Below, one piece after another: positions 1-8,122 of a DNA stretch of 53,521 bases (position 1 is its first letter; every line of letters begins with the position of its first letter). The notes under the pieces are model-generated. The model had not been told where the DNA came from. It did no database searches and saw nothing but the letters and a program-made list of their open reading frames with translations. Made by a program: the position numbers and the translations under genes. Location of the stretch: NCBI GenBank assembly GCA_902774685.1, contig CACYJH010000013.1:1-53521 (forward strand), given 5' to 3'. This stretch comes from an uncultured Methanobrevibacter sp. (GTDB lineage: Archaea; Methanobacteriota; Methanobacteria; Methanobacteriales; Methanobacteriaceae).

Positions 1-473
1 CTAAAAAGACTTGAAACAATAGCTGGAAAAAGAATGATGGAACTTGAAATGAATATTATGAATCCATAATCCATTGCATAATCAAGTACGGAGCCTGCAC
101 CAAAGAGAAGGAGCATATCCTTTAAAAATAAGATTCCCAAAATCATGAGAATAATTGAAATCATTATTCCAAGAATTATACTGTGCATAGCAGCATTGTT
201 TGAATCATCATATCGCTCTGCACCGATATACCTTGATATCAATGAATTGGAACCAGCTCCAATTCCAACTCCAAAACCCATGATTACAAGGAACAATGGA
301 GACATGAATCCTAAAGCTGCAAGTGGATCAGCTCCAAGACCAGCAACCCACATGCTATCAATTAGGTTATTTGCAAACATTAAAAGCATGGATAAAATAG
401 TTGGATAAGCCAATCTCTTAATGGCTTTTTTGGGATCTCCAATTATTGCTTCAATGTTTTCATTCAATTGCAT
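1..473 (-). CDS. MATE family multidrug/Na+ efflux transporter (N-terminal part, runs off the window)
   Basis: The reverse frame is open from an ATG at 473 to the window edge, giving about 157 residues and no stop. The protein starts MQLNENIEAIIGDPKKAIKR. Hydrophobic stretches follow, with the motifs 'MLLMFANNLIDSMWVAGLG' and 'GAGSNSLISRYIGA', which are typical of the first helices of MATE (MOP superfamily) exporters. These are membrane antiporters that expel cationic compounds in exchange for Na+ or H+. The substrate cannot be told from this part. Family members are about 450 residues, so roughly two thirds of the gene lies outside. The family call is secure and the specificity is unknown. 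Confidence 0.85.
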   Translation of the reverse strand, partial: MQLNENIEAIIGDPKKAIKRLAYPTILSMLLMFANNLIDSMWVAGLGADPLAALGFMSPLFLVIMGFGVGIGAGSNSLISRYIGAERYDDSNNAAMHSIILGIMISIILMILGILFLKDMLLLFGAGSVLDYAMDYGFIIFISSSIILFPAIVSSLF

Positions 474-534
474 AATAAACACTTGATAGTATATATTTTT
501 TAAAATAGTTTACCCAATATGAATTAGATATGAT

Positions 535-1569
535 TTAATGAATTTTAGCTATCACAGAAATGATACGAGTCAAGCTTCTATGCATTTTAATCTCATACCT
601 TTCCAATAATATGAAACCTACATCATTAAGTAGTGAATCTATGTCCAGTGTATGTGGACTAGCCATCACTAAAAGTGCATCTTTCTTCATACTGTGTTCA
701 ATTGATTGCAAAAATTCAGAGAAAATTCCAGAAGCACCTTCACCACAAGTTGTTGTAGAAATGCCGTATGGAGGGTCTGTAACCACTGCATCAACCTCTT
801 CATACATCTCAAGTTCACGGACATCCACAACATGGGTCTTATAGTCTGTAACTCCAACATAGTCCAGATTGGTTGCAGTACCTTTTTTCATTCTCCAATC
901 GATATCACAGCCAACTACGGAACATCCAATGAGACCAGCTTCAATAAGTATTCCGCCAGTACCGCAGAAAGGATCCAATACCAAATCTCCTTCCTTTACA
1001 CGAGCCAAATTAACCATACAACGAGCTAGTTTAGGACTCATGCAACCTGGATGGAAAAATGGTCTTTTATGAGGCTTCATCTCTTCAAAATACTTCTTAT
1101 TGAGTTGATATTTTCCGAAACATAAATAAACATGACTTTGATGAGCAACAACCCTGATGAATGATTTAGGTTCAGATAAGTTTACTGAAATGTTTTCAGT
1201 GTTTGATAGAATCAAATGGCCAACTCTCCTTTCAGTAGCTACTGTATCTATTTCAGTGTTGAAGCGTTTTACCCTAACGGCAAAGTTCTCATCAATAAAT
1301 TGGGACCAATCGATTGACTCAACAACAGCATCCAAATCAGCATAATTGCACTCTTCAATCACTTGGTGAACTTCATGAGTATAACCTAACCTTCTAACAA
1401 ATATCCTATAATAATCATCAAAAACATCTTCATCAAGATTTCTTAGAATAACTAATCCTGGACAAACCATTTCAATTTCAGTTTCTATTTCTTCTATCTC
1501 CAAAACTGCTCTTAGTTCAGCCAATGGTAGTTTATCATGTTCCTGTGATAAGATTAATAATAAATCCAT
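535..1569 (-). CDS. trmG10: tRNA (guanine(10)-N2)-dimethyltransferase Trm-G10
   Basis: This SAM-dependent enzyme of the archaeal Trm-G10 family makes m2G and m2,2G at position 10 of tRNA. The 344 residues match the family length. The N-terminal half (about 1-160) fits a THUMP-type RNA-binding module. 'FHPG' at 172-175 precedes the methyltransferase core. The SAM-binding motif is DPFCGTGG at 199-206, and the catalytic DPPYG is at 265-269, as in N2-guanine methyltransferases. The ATG at 1569 is preceded by a GGGGAT Shine-Dalgarno. It is followed on the same strand by the MATE gene about 60 bp away. The family is confident and the exact tRNA position is inferred from characterised homologs. Confidence 0.88.
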   Translation of the reverse strand: MDLLLILSQEHDKLPLAELRAVLEIEEIETEIEMVCPGLVILRNLDEDVFDDYYRIFVRRLGYTHEVHQVIEECNYADLDAVVESIDWSQFIDENFAVRVKRFNTEIDTVATERRVGHLILSNTENISVNLSEPKSFIRVVAHQSHVYLCFGKYQLNKKYFEEMKPHKRPFFHPGCMSPKLARCMVNLARVKEGDLVLDPFCGTGGILIEAGLIGCSVVGCDIDWRMKKGTATNLDYVGVTDYKTHVVDVRELEMYEEVDAVVTDPPYGISTTTCGEGASGIFSEFLQSIEHSMKKDALLVMASPHTLDIDSLLNDVGFILLERYEIKMHRSLTRIISVIAKIH

Positions 1570-1728
1570 TTAATATCCCCATTAAAGATTTAATAATTTT
1601 AAATAATTCTAAAAATTCTAATAATTTTAAATAATTTTAAAAATTTTAATTTAGTAATTTTAATAAATAATCATAATTCAAGTAAGTATAAGTTAAATAA
1701 TTTTATTTTAGTAATTTAATTCAATTAA

Positions 1729-2937
1729 TTACAATAGCCAAATTTTAGCCAATTCCTTTTTATGAATTGCAGGCAATAGTGATAAAATCAGACCTCTTTT
1801 TAAGAATTCCTTAACCAATACTGATTGATCATCAATATCACCATACTCAGAAATTAATTCATCACACTTCTTTTCCTTTAATTTTATAAAGAAATAATCC
1901 AAATCATCATCAGACAATGTACATAAAGTCTTTTGAACTTTAAATTGATAAAAAATTTCCTTTAAGAATTTTTCTTCAAAATCCTTTTGATAAACTTTGA
2001 AAATATCCTGTAATATCTTGTTGTCATCTTCAAGAATCTCCTTGGAATTTAAAGCATCAATAATTGCTTTTTTAGCTATTTGAACTGTTTTGAAACCTAT
2101 TAGAAGACCGCCACCAGTGGTTGGCTTGACTTGTGCTGCAGCATCTCCAATAAGCAAAGCCCTATTTTCAAAGAGTTTATTCTCCTTACTGTAAATAGGA
2201 ATCTTGCCTTTATACTTTTCAATTACATTATAATCATCATATTTGAAATCGTTTTCCAGGAAATCATCCAAGATTTCATTTTGCATTCTATAATCATGAT
2301 TGGAAAACAATCCTATTCTGAAAATATTCTTATATGCTGGAATAACCCATATGAATCCTGGAAATAGGTCTTCATATGCATATAAATCTACAAATGACAT
2401 TTCTTCAATATCATCAACTTCCACAAGATATTGGCTTGCGCAATAATAGTTGAAATCATTTCCAATAGCGGATGAAACCAATGAAAGAGGACCGTCTGCA
2501 CCTACAATAAGCTTTGATTTGATTGTCTTTTCTTTAGAATCTGTTTGAAAATCAACTTGTCCTTCCAATGTATCAACATTCACAACTTTAGAAGACAAAT
2601 GGGAATCTGCACCAGCTTCAATAGCTCTCTTGTATAGATATTGGTCCAATGCAACCCTATCAATTATTATAGCCTGATCATCTTCCTTAGAAACGGACAA
2701 TGATTGATTTTTGCTATGCAAATTAGCTCCTTTTACCTTATTTAATATTAATTCCTCAGGAATTTGATTATACTCCAATACACTTTTATTAACTATTCCT
2801 GCACATTGCAAAGGCAAACCTATTAGTTTCTTTTTGTCGATTAGGCAGACACTGAGGTTTTCCTTAGCCAATTCATAAGCCAAGGTAGACCCTATAGGTC
2901 CTGCACCAACAATTGTAACATCATAATCAAAATTCAT
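1729..2937 (-). CDS. Geranylgeranyl reductase family FAD-dependent oxidoreductase (paralog)
   Basis: This is a 402-residue flavoprotein. It has an N-terminal dinucleotide-binding motif GAGPIG at 11-16, the 'QCAG' motif near 44-47 that marks the geranylgeranyl reductase family, 'IVGADGPLS' near 145, and the second FAD motif 'IGDAAAQVKPTTGGG' near 263-277. The family saturates isoprenoid chains of archaeal lipids or menaquinones, or acts on related polyprenyl substrates. A second, more canonical member with a partner ferredoxin lies at 37329-38516, so this copy probably has another substrate such as a quinone-like or polyprenyl compound (inference). The C-terminal half is Lys/Asp rich and diverged. 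A hairpin at 2981-3000 separates it from the upstream PH-domain gene. Confidence 0.8.
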   Translation of the reverse strand: MNFDYDVTIVGAGPIGSTLAYELAKENLSVCLIDKKKLIGLPLQCAGIVNKSVLEYNQIPEELILNKVKGANLHSKNQSLSVSKEDDQAIIIDRVALDQYLYKRAIEAGADSHLSSKVVNVDTLEGQVDFQTDSKEKTIKSKLIVGADGPLSLVSSAIGNDFNYYCASQYLVEVDDIEEMSFVDLYAYEDLFPGFIWVIPAYKNIFRIGLFSNHDYRMQNEILDDFLENDFKYDDYNVIEKYKGKIPIYSKENKLFENRALLIGDAAAQVKPTTGGGLLIGFKTVQIAKKAIIDALNSKEILEDDNKILQDIFKVYQKDFEEKFLKEIFYQFKVQKTLCTLSDDDLDYFFIKLKEKKCDELISEYGDIDDQSVLVKEFLKRGLILSLLPAIHKKELAKIWLL

Positions 2938-2980
2938 AGTTTCCCTGCAAATGAAATAAAATAATATAAAATAAAAGGAG

Positions 2981-3000
2981 TTATGGCTAAAAAGCCATAA
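2981..3000 (-). terminator. Hairpin terminator after the PH-domain gene
   Basis: The arms TTATGGCT (2981-2988) and AGCCATAA (2993-3000) form a perfect 8-bp stem with a 4-base loop. Read on the minus strand the stem is followed by a T-rich tract. It sits 12 bp past the stop of the PH-domain gene and before the start of the flavoprotein gene. Archaeal termination depends mainly on the T-tract, so the stem itself may be secondary. Confidence 0.6.
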
Positions 3001-3011
3001 ATAAGCAAAAA

Positions 3012-4826
3012 TTATCTTCTAAATTTTCTGGAATGTTTCTCGAAGAGGTCATCAGGAGTTTTTTCCTTATTGCCATTATCGCTTCCAGACTTGTATTCCT
3101 CACTATAATCATTGTTTTCGTAATGATGATTCTGATTGTATCTATCATCATTTCTGCGGGATTGTTTTCTAGAGTGATTTCTTTGATTATAATTGGAATT
3201 ATAGTTATTTAGTTGATTATAATCATTTCTGGAATCATATCTATTATCATCCCTATATGATGATGAATAAGCATGAGAATTTCCATCATATCGATCATTA
3301 TACTGTTTTCTTGGAGCATAATAATCATCTCTTGAGCTATAGTTTTGATTTCTATAATCATCCCTTGAACCATAGTTCTGGTTTCTGTAATGGTCTCTGG
3401 AATCATAGGACTCATATGAATCATAATCATCCCTTACAGGTCTTGACCTTTCCCTATTAGGATTTGGCCTATAGGCATTATTGCGATTATAAGATTGGTC
3501 ATAACCCCTATTTTCATTATGGTATCCTCTACCATAATCATCATGGGATTGATTAAACTGATTATTGGAAGGTTCAAACCTGATATTGCTGTCCATATCA
3601 TGCATTGCTTGATTTATAGTGCTGTCAAACTCTTCATCAGAGATGTTATCTTCATAGGACTCTTCCTTCTTATTGCTTGAGAAAGGATTGAATCTGGATA
3701 AACCTTTGGATTTCTTGTCCTCTTCAAAAGAGTCTTCATAATTATCTCTTGGAACTGACCTTCCTTGATCATAACTCCTTTCAATATAATCGTTTTGAGC
3801 ATCTATATTGCTCTGATGGAACTCTTCATAATTATTAGCGAAATACTTGTCAGGATTTCTTTCATAAGATTCCTTAATTGCACCGGAATATTGATGATGG
3901 TGGGAATCTGGATAATCCCTACGACCTTCATAACGATTGTTTCTATAGTCAAAATCATCTCTAGGCCTACTATCTGCATATCTATTATCTCTAGGCCTAT
4001 TATTTGCATACCTATTGTCTCTATAATCATCGTTAGGCCCGTAATAATCATCATAGCCTGACCCATAATTAGGTTCAGCATCATAGCGGGAATCATAATT
4101 GGAATTGTTGTAATTGTTTCTGGAGTTTCTAGCTCTACGTCTTATCTCTCTAAGCTCTCTTTTACGTTGTTTAGCATCAACCAATTCCAAATCATCCAAA
4201 TCTTCCATACGTCTGTAATGGGCATGGTCATCTGAATTAGGTCTTATAGGATTAAACTCATATCCATCAACATATCCATTGTTGAGATTAGGTCTTCTAA
4301 GATGGGTTCCTCTCATATTTTCAAATATGATGTTTTCAACCTTTTTTGGACTGGAAATGTCTTTCAATTCCAATTCCTTTCCATCATATGCACTGTATAA
4401 TGTAATAGAGCCCACTGAGAAAATTTTTCCTAAAAGACTTTGAGATCTGCTAACATCCTGAATGGTGTTAAAAGGCATTGAATTGTTCTTGTTTAAGAGA
4501 ATGCCCTTTTCAACAATTACTCTGCTTTCTGTAATTGTGTATTTGATTGAAGTCCAAATCAACAATTTTAAAATGATGTATAAAACCACAATCACTATTA
4601 ATACAAAGACTGCCAATGCAAAATAGGTAGTCAATGGGGTTTTAGTTGATTCAATCAAATAAACATTCATATTCCCAATGTATCTGATTCCAGCAGAATA
4701 TAAGAAAAATAAAAATCCTAACACAAACATGGATATTAAAATCCCTTTTGAATATACAAAAATATTAGGTTGTGTTTCGTATAATATTTTCTCGTGAAAT
4801 TCTTCTTTTTTATCTTTACCAAACAT
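3012..4826 (-). CDS. Membrane PH-domain protein with a long N/R/D/Y-rich disordered tail
   Basis: The protein has 604 residues. Two hydrophobic segments, about 25-47 and 65-92, are followed by a bacterial-type PH domain (YdbS/bPH2-like, about 93-165) with 'YTITESRVIVEKGIL' and 'IQDVSRSQSLLGKIFSVGSI'. This is the arrangement of small membrane-anchored PH proteins of unknown function. From about residue 195 to the end the sequence is low in hydrophobics and made of Arg, Asp, Asn, Tyr, Ser and Gln, with near-repeats of the type SRDDYRNQNY. The tail is several times longer than the domain it hangs on. No Shine-Dalgarno is evident before the ATG, so the mRNA may be leaderless. The PH call is good and the role of the tail is unknown. 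Confidence 0.75.
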   Translation of the reverse strand: MFGKDKKEEFHEKILYETQPNIFVYSKGILISMFVLGFLFFLYSAGIRYIGNMNVYLIESTKTPLTTYFALAVFVLIVIVVLYIILKLLIWTSIKYTITESRVIVEKGILLNKNNSMPFNTIQDVSRSQSLLGKIFSVGSITLYSAYDGKELELKDISSPKKVENIIFENMRGTHLRRPNLNNGYVDGYEFNPIRPNSDDHAHYRRMEDLDDLELVDAKQRKRELREIRRRARNSRNNYNNSNYDSRYDAEPNYGSGYDDYYGPNDDYRDNRYANNRPRDNRYADSRPRDDFDYRNNRYEGRRDYPDSHHHQYSGAIKESYERNPDKYFANNYEEFHQSNIDAQNDYIERSYDQGRSVPRDNYEDSFEEDKKSKGLSRFNPFSSNKKEESYEDNISDEEFDSTINQAMHDMDSNIRFEPSNNQFNQSHDDYGRGYHNENRGYDQSYNRNNAYRPNPNRERSRPVRDDYDSYESYDSRDHYRNQNYGSRDDYRNQNYSSRDDYYAPRKQYNDRYDGNSHAYSSSYRDDNRYDSRNDYNQLNNYNSNYNQRNHSRKQSRRNDDRYNQNHHYENNDYSEEYKSGSDNGNKEKTPDDLFEKHSRKFRR

Positions 4827-5084
4827 TAGTTTATATTTATAATTTTTATTTTAAATATAGTTTATGTATATTATATAAAATATAAAGGACATTTTTGTAA
4901 ATTGAAAAAAAAGAATAAGTAAAAAACTTATAAAAATATAGAAAAATAAGTAAAAGTAAAAAAATATTAGAAAATTTAGAAAAAAAATTAGTATAAAAAT
5001 TAGTAAAAAATAGAAAAAAAGAGATTAAAAAGGGAATTTGTAAGAAAATAAAAAAATAAAAAAAATTTAAAAAATGTAGAAAAA

Positions 5085-5381
5085 TTAGAGATCAGTTGGT
5101 TCTGCATTAAATACGTCGATAATGAGGTCTCCGTCAACTAAACCAGCGATATTTTCTCCGAATTTAAGGAAATGATCGGTTTGTAAGTGTGCACCTAATA
5201 TCTCTTTGGATTCCCATTGTTCTACGAATAACAATGTGCCATCACCAGTATTTGCATACAAGTTGTAATCTACATTTCCATCTTCTTTTCTTGAGTTTTC
5301 AATTAAGTCTTGTGCAAATTCAACAATTTTTTCACAAGCTTCTTCATCTTTAGGGATTGCTTTTGCTAAAACTATTATCAT
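5085..5381 (-). CDS. Antibiotic biosynthesis monooxygenase (ABM/YgiN-like) domain protein
   Basis: This is a 98-residue single-domain protein with the ABM ferredoxin-like fold signature. 'MIIVLAKAIPKDEEACEKI' forms the first strand and helix, 'SRKEDGNVDYNLYANTGDG' the centre, and 'LFVEQWESKEILGAHLQTDHF' carries the conserved W-x-S and H-x-x-H region. Homologs include YgiN-type quinol monooxygenases and many uncharacterised small proteins, often dimeric. It lies downstream of npdG on the same strand but is separated from it by a long inverted repeat. A role in handling reactive quinone or aldehyde products is possible and unproven. Confidence 0.8.
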   Translation of the reverse strand: MIIVLAKAIPKDEEACEKIVEFAQDLIENSRKEDGNVDYNLYANTGDGTLLFVEQWESKEILGAHLQTDHFLKFGENIAGLVDGDLIIDVFNAEPTDL

Positions 5382-5477
5382 AAAATCACCAACTAATAGT
5401 ATGTATAATTTTTATATTTTTTTAGATAAAAAGATATCTAATAAATGAGGATATAAAGAGAGAATTGTTCTTTTCTA

Positions 5478-5540
5478 AAAGTTAAATATATTAGAAAATT
5501 ATAATAAGAGGTGAACATAATTTTCTAAATATTTAACTTT
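5478..5540. repeat. Long inverted repeat (about 24-bp arms, 14-base loop)
   Basis: The left arm at 5478-5502 and the right arm at 5517-5540 are complementary except for a single extra base. The loop at 5503-5516 reads GAGGTGAAC on the plus strand. Transcribed leftward from npdG this would make a very stable AU-rich hairpin whose loop carries CACCTC, the same motif as the anti-Shine-Dalgarno end of 16S rRNA. It lies in the npdG/ABM intergenic gap. It could be a terminator or processing site, a regulatory hairpin, or a remnant of a small inverted-repeat element. Confidence 0.7.
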
Positions 5541-5607
5541 GGTTGAGAAAAACATTTAATTCAAAAATATTATTCTAAAGCAATTAGAAATAAATTGATT
5601 AAATAGT

Positions 5608-6291
5608 TTATTCATCAAATTTTGGAATTCCAGTGATTCTGAGCCCACCATAATGGGATCTGTATTTGATGTTTAATCCAATTAAAAGTGGAGTGATCTT
5701 TTCAATTACTCTTGATTTTTCTAGAATTCCTGTATCAATAGTTCTAACTCCTGGGAGTTTATTGATAAGTTCAGTAGCAATTTCCTTAGCTTCATTATCA
5801 TCTCCTGCAATCAAACAATCACAATCAATATCATTTGGAATATTGGATAAGTGAGAGTTACTTATATTACAGAATGCACAGATGACTTTTGCACCTGTTC
5901 CATCTAAAATCTTTGCAGTTCTTTCTGCAGCTGAACCTTCCATCAAGTCAATGAAACGGAATGGTTTTCCACCGATAGCTGTTTCGAGTGGCACTGTTGC
6001 ATCAAGGACAATCTTATCTGCACAGAATTCTTTTATTCCTTCAAGTGTAGGTTTTTGAGCTGCAAGAGGTACAGTGAGAATCAATACATCCCCTGCCTTT
6101 GCGGCATCTTCATTAGCCATACCTACAATGTTTAAATCATAATCCTTAAGTTCTTCGATTGTTTCTTCCACTACAGTCAAAGCTTTTTCTTCTTTACGAG
6201 AACCTACAATAACTTCAACACCTTCAATTGCAAATCTTTTTGCAATTCCTAAACCTTGCGGACCAGTTCCGCCAATTACTGCAACTTTCAT
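5608..6291 (-). CDS. npdG: F420H2:NADP oxidoreductase
   Basis: The enzyme transfers hydride between coenzyme F420 and NADP. The 227 residues match the family. The N-terminal NADP-binding motif is 'MKVAVIGGTGPQGLGIAKR', followed by 'IVGSRKEEKA', whose Ser-Arg pair suits the 2'-phosphate of NADP. 'LTVPLAAQ' and 'VLDATVPLE' are typical of archaeal Fno/NpdG. An upstream GTG at 6303 lies inside the Shine-Dalgarno GGAGG, so the ATG at 6291 is the likely start. It sits directly downstream of an NADP-dependent alcohol dehydrogenase. Together they would convert alcohol to ketone or aldehyde plus NADPH and then to F420H2 for methanogenesis. That pairing is known from rumen Methanobrevibacter. Confidence 0.92.
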   Translation of the reverse strand: MKVAVIGGTGPQGLGIAKRFAIEGVEVIVGSRKEEKALTVVEETIEELKDYDLNIVGMANEDAAKAGDVLILTVPLAAQKPTLEGIKEFCADKIVLDATVPLETAIGGKPFRFIDLMEGSAAERTAKILDGTGAKVICAFCNISNSHLSNIPNDIDCDCLIAGDDNEAKEIATELINKLPGVRTIDTGILEKSRVIEKITPLLIGLNIKYRSHYGGLRITGIPKFDE

Positions 6292-6331
6292 TTTTGCCTC
6301 CACAAAATATCTGAATTAATATTATTTTAAA

Positions 6332-6365
6332 AAAAAAGTAATGGAAATTAATCCATTACTTTTTT
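6332..6365 (-). terminator. Hairpin between adh and npdG
   Basis: The arms 6332-6345 and 6352-6365 form a perfect 14-bp stem with core AGTAATGGA/TCCATTACT and a 6-base loop. On the minus strand the 3' arm ends in A/T and is followed by a T-rich tract. It lies 27 bp after the adh stop and before the npdG ribosome site. Partial termination here would set adh transcript above npdG. Confidence 0.6.
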
Positions 6366-6392
6366 AACATCCATTTTTCTACATTAATGAGC

Positions 6393-7469
6393 TTAGTCAA
6401 TGTCTAACAATACAACAGGTTTGATTAAGTCTTTAGGTTTTTCTTTCATCAAGAGTAAAGCATCTTCGATTTTTTCAAGACCTTTGAATTTGTGGGTAAC
6501 TAATAATTCAGGATCTTGTCTGCCGTATAATGCTAAGTCAGCAAGTCTTTCCATTCTTACTGCTCCACCAGGACATAATCCATTTTTAATGTTGATGTTG
6601 GACATACCGCAACCCCATTCTACACGTGGGATCAATACATTGTCAGCACCACTTAAGTAGTTTACGTTGGATACGGTTCCTCCTGCTTTTGCAGAGGAAA
6701 TAGCTTCTTTCCATGTGTTTTCTAAGTTACCACCAGCAATAATTACTGAGTCAACACCTGCACCATTTGTGAGTTCTCTGACTTGTTCATCAATTGGTCC
6801 GTTTTTATAGTTGATGATGTCAGTTGCACCGTATTTTTTAGCAACTTCGACAGAAATTGGACGAGTACCAGCTGCGAATAATCTACCTGCACCTAAAAGT
6901 TTTGCACCAGCAATAGCAGAAAGACCTACAGCACCGATACCGATAACCAATACGGATCCACCTAATGGAATATCTGCGTTTTCAGATCCCATCATACCAG
7001 TAGACCACATGTCGGTTAACATTACAGCAGCTTCATCAGACATTCCATCAGGAATGAATGTTAAGTTTGCATCAGCCATGTTTACATGGAATCTTTCACC
7101 AAATACACCGTCTTTGAAGTTGGAGAATTTCCAACCACCGAGAGGTTCCATGGTTTGTGAAGGGAATCCTCTTTGAGCAGCTTCATCATCCCAGTCAGGA
7201 GTAATAGCAGGTACAATTACACGGTCACCAGGTTTGAATTTTTTAACCATGCTACCTACTTCAACAACTTCCCCAACAGCTTCGTGACCTAAGATCATGT
7301 CTTTTCTGTCACCGATTGCACCTTCCCATACAGTGTGGATATCTGAAGTACATGGGGATACACATGTTGGTTTAACGATTGCGTCCATTGGTCCACATTC
7401 AGGTACTTCTTTTTCTACCCAACCGATTTCATTGAGTCTTTTCATTGCAAATCCTTTAAAAGTTGCCAT
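6393..7469 (-). CDS. adh: NADP-dependent secondary alcohol dehydrogenase (zinc, medium-chain family)
   Basis: The 358 residues align along their whole length with the thermophilic secondary alcohol dehydrogenase type of Thermoanaerobacter/Clostridium, for example 'GPMDAIVKPTCVSPCTSDIH', 'DMILGHEAVGEVVEVG' and 'PKDLIKPVVLLD'. Catalytic zinc ligands are visible at C40, H62 and E63, with the Asp ligand near 153 in 'MLTDMWSTG'. The nucleotide fold is 'VLVIGIGAVGLSAIAGAKLLGAGR' followed by G-T-R, consistent with NADP. A GTG at 7478 lies in the Shine-Dalgarno GAGGTG, so the ATG at 7469 is chosen. It would oxidise short-chain alcohols in the cytoplasm and pass reducing power through NpdG to F420. 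Confidence 0.9.
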   Translation of the reverse strand: MATFKGFAMKRLNEIGWVEKEVPECGPMDAIVKPTCVSPCTSDIHTVWEGAIGDRKDMILGHEAVGEVVEVGSMVKKFKPGDRVIVPAITPDWDDEAAQRGFPSQTMEPLGGWKFSNFKDGVFGERFHVNMADANLTFIPDGMSDEAAVMLTDMWSTGMMGSENADIPLGGSVLVIGIGAVGLSAIAGAKLLGAGRLFAAGTRPISVEVAKKYGATDIINYKNGPIDEQVRELTNGAGVDSVIIAGGNLENTWKEAISSAKAGGTVSNVNYLSGADNVLIPRVEWGCGMSNINIKNGLCPGGAVRMERLADLALYGRQDPELLVTHKFKGLEKIEDALLLMKEKPKDLIKPVVLLDID

Positions 7470-8122
7470 TTCTTTCACCTCAAAAAAATTAGAAGAATTT
7501 ATAAAAAACCTATTTTAAAAAAGGATCCGTGTTAAAATTTTAAAAAAACAGTCCAAAATCTTAAAAAATCAAGATTTAAAACTGTTATAAACCATTATTT
7601 TCTAAAAAAAACATAATGAAATTAAGTTAATTTAGAAACAAATAGATTTAATATAAATACTTTCTGAATAAAGATTTAAAACCTAGCATATATAAAATTT
7701 ACTATTTTTTTATAGATTAAATTCAAATTAAAGGAATTATATTAAGTTAAAAAGAAAAATAAGGCAAAATGATAATTTTTAATTTAAGTGATAAGAAAAT
7801 TAATTCATATAGAAAAAATGATGAAAAAAGTAAAAATCATAATCCAATAAGAAGTTCATAAAACAAAAATGAAAAAAATAAATCCAGAATAAAAAATAAA
7901 AATCATGTGAAAAAATTTATCCATAAGAAAAGAATTTAAAGAATAAAAATTAAAATCAAAGAAATGATAAAAAAACAAGTCAATGAAAAAAATTTAGATT
8001 GATGATGAAAATATTTTAAAAAAATGGAATTTTTCATAGATTATTAAAATAAAAAAGAAGTAAAAAAGAAGATAAGAATAAAAAAAAGAATAAAAAAAGA
8101 ATAAAAAAAGAATAAGATATGA
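7470..8122. other. 653-bp intergenic region with no gene
   Basis: The region is very A-rich on the plus strand, and no ORF with a ribosome site was found on either strand. It holds the adh leader and promoter region, including an inverted repeat at 7547-7586. At its left end (about 8074-8115) an 11-bp A-rich unit AATAAAAAAAG is repeated just past the stop of the following winged-helix gene. Confidence 0.6.
7547..7586. promoter_or_regulatory. 40-bp two-part inverted repeat upstream of adh
   Basis: The outer arms AACAGT (7547-7552) and ACTGTT (7581-7586) enclose the inner arms AAATCTT (7556-7562) and AAGATTT (7571-7577) around an 8-base centre. It lies about 80-120 bp before the adh start. This is close to where an operator or a transcribed leader hairpin would be expected. 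No protein is known to bind it, and the regulatory role is inferred from position. Confidence 0.45.

Noticed and set aside
3209..4096. Several ORFs in the tail of the PH-domain gene on both strands
   Set aside because: They are frame shadows of a repeat-rich coding region, lack ribosome sites and have Met/Ile-only composition.
5478..5540. Insertion sequence end
   Set aside because: No transposase gene or flanking target duplication is visible. It is only an inverted repeat.
6811..7176. 121-residue plus-strand ORF inside adh
   Set aside because: An antisense shadow of a well-conserved gene, without a ribosome site.
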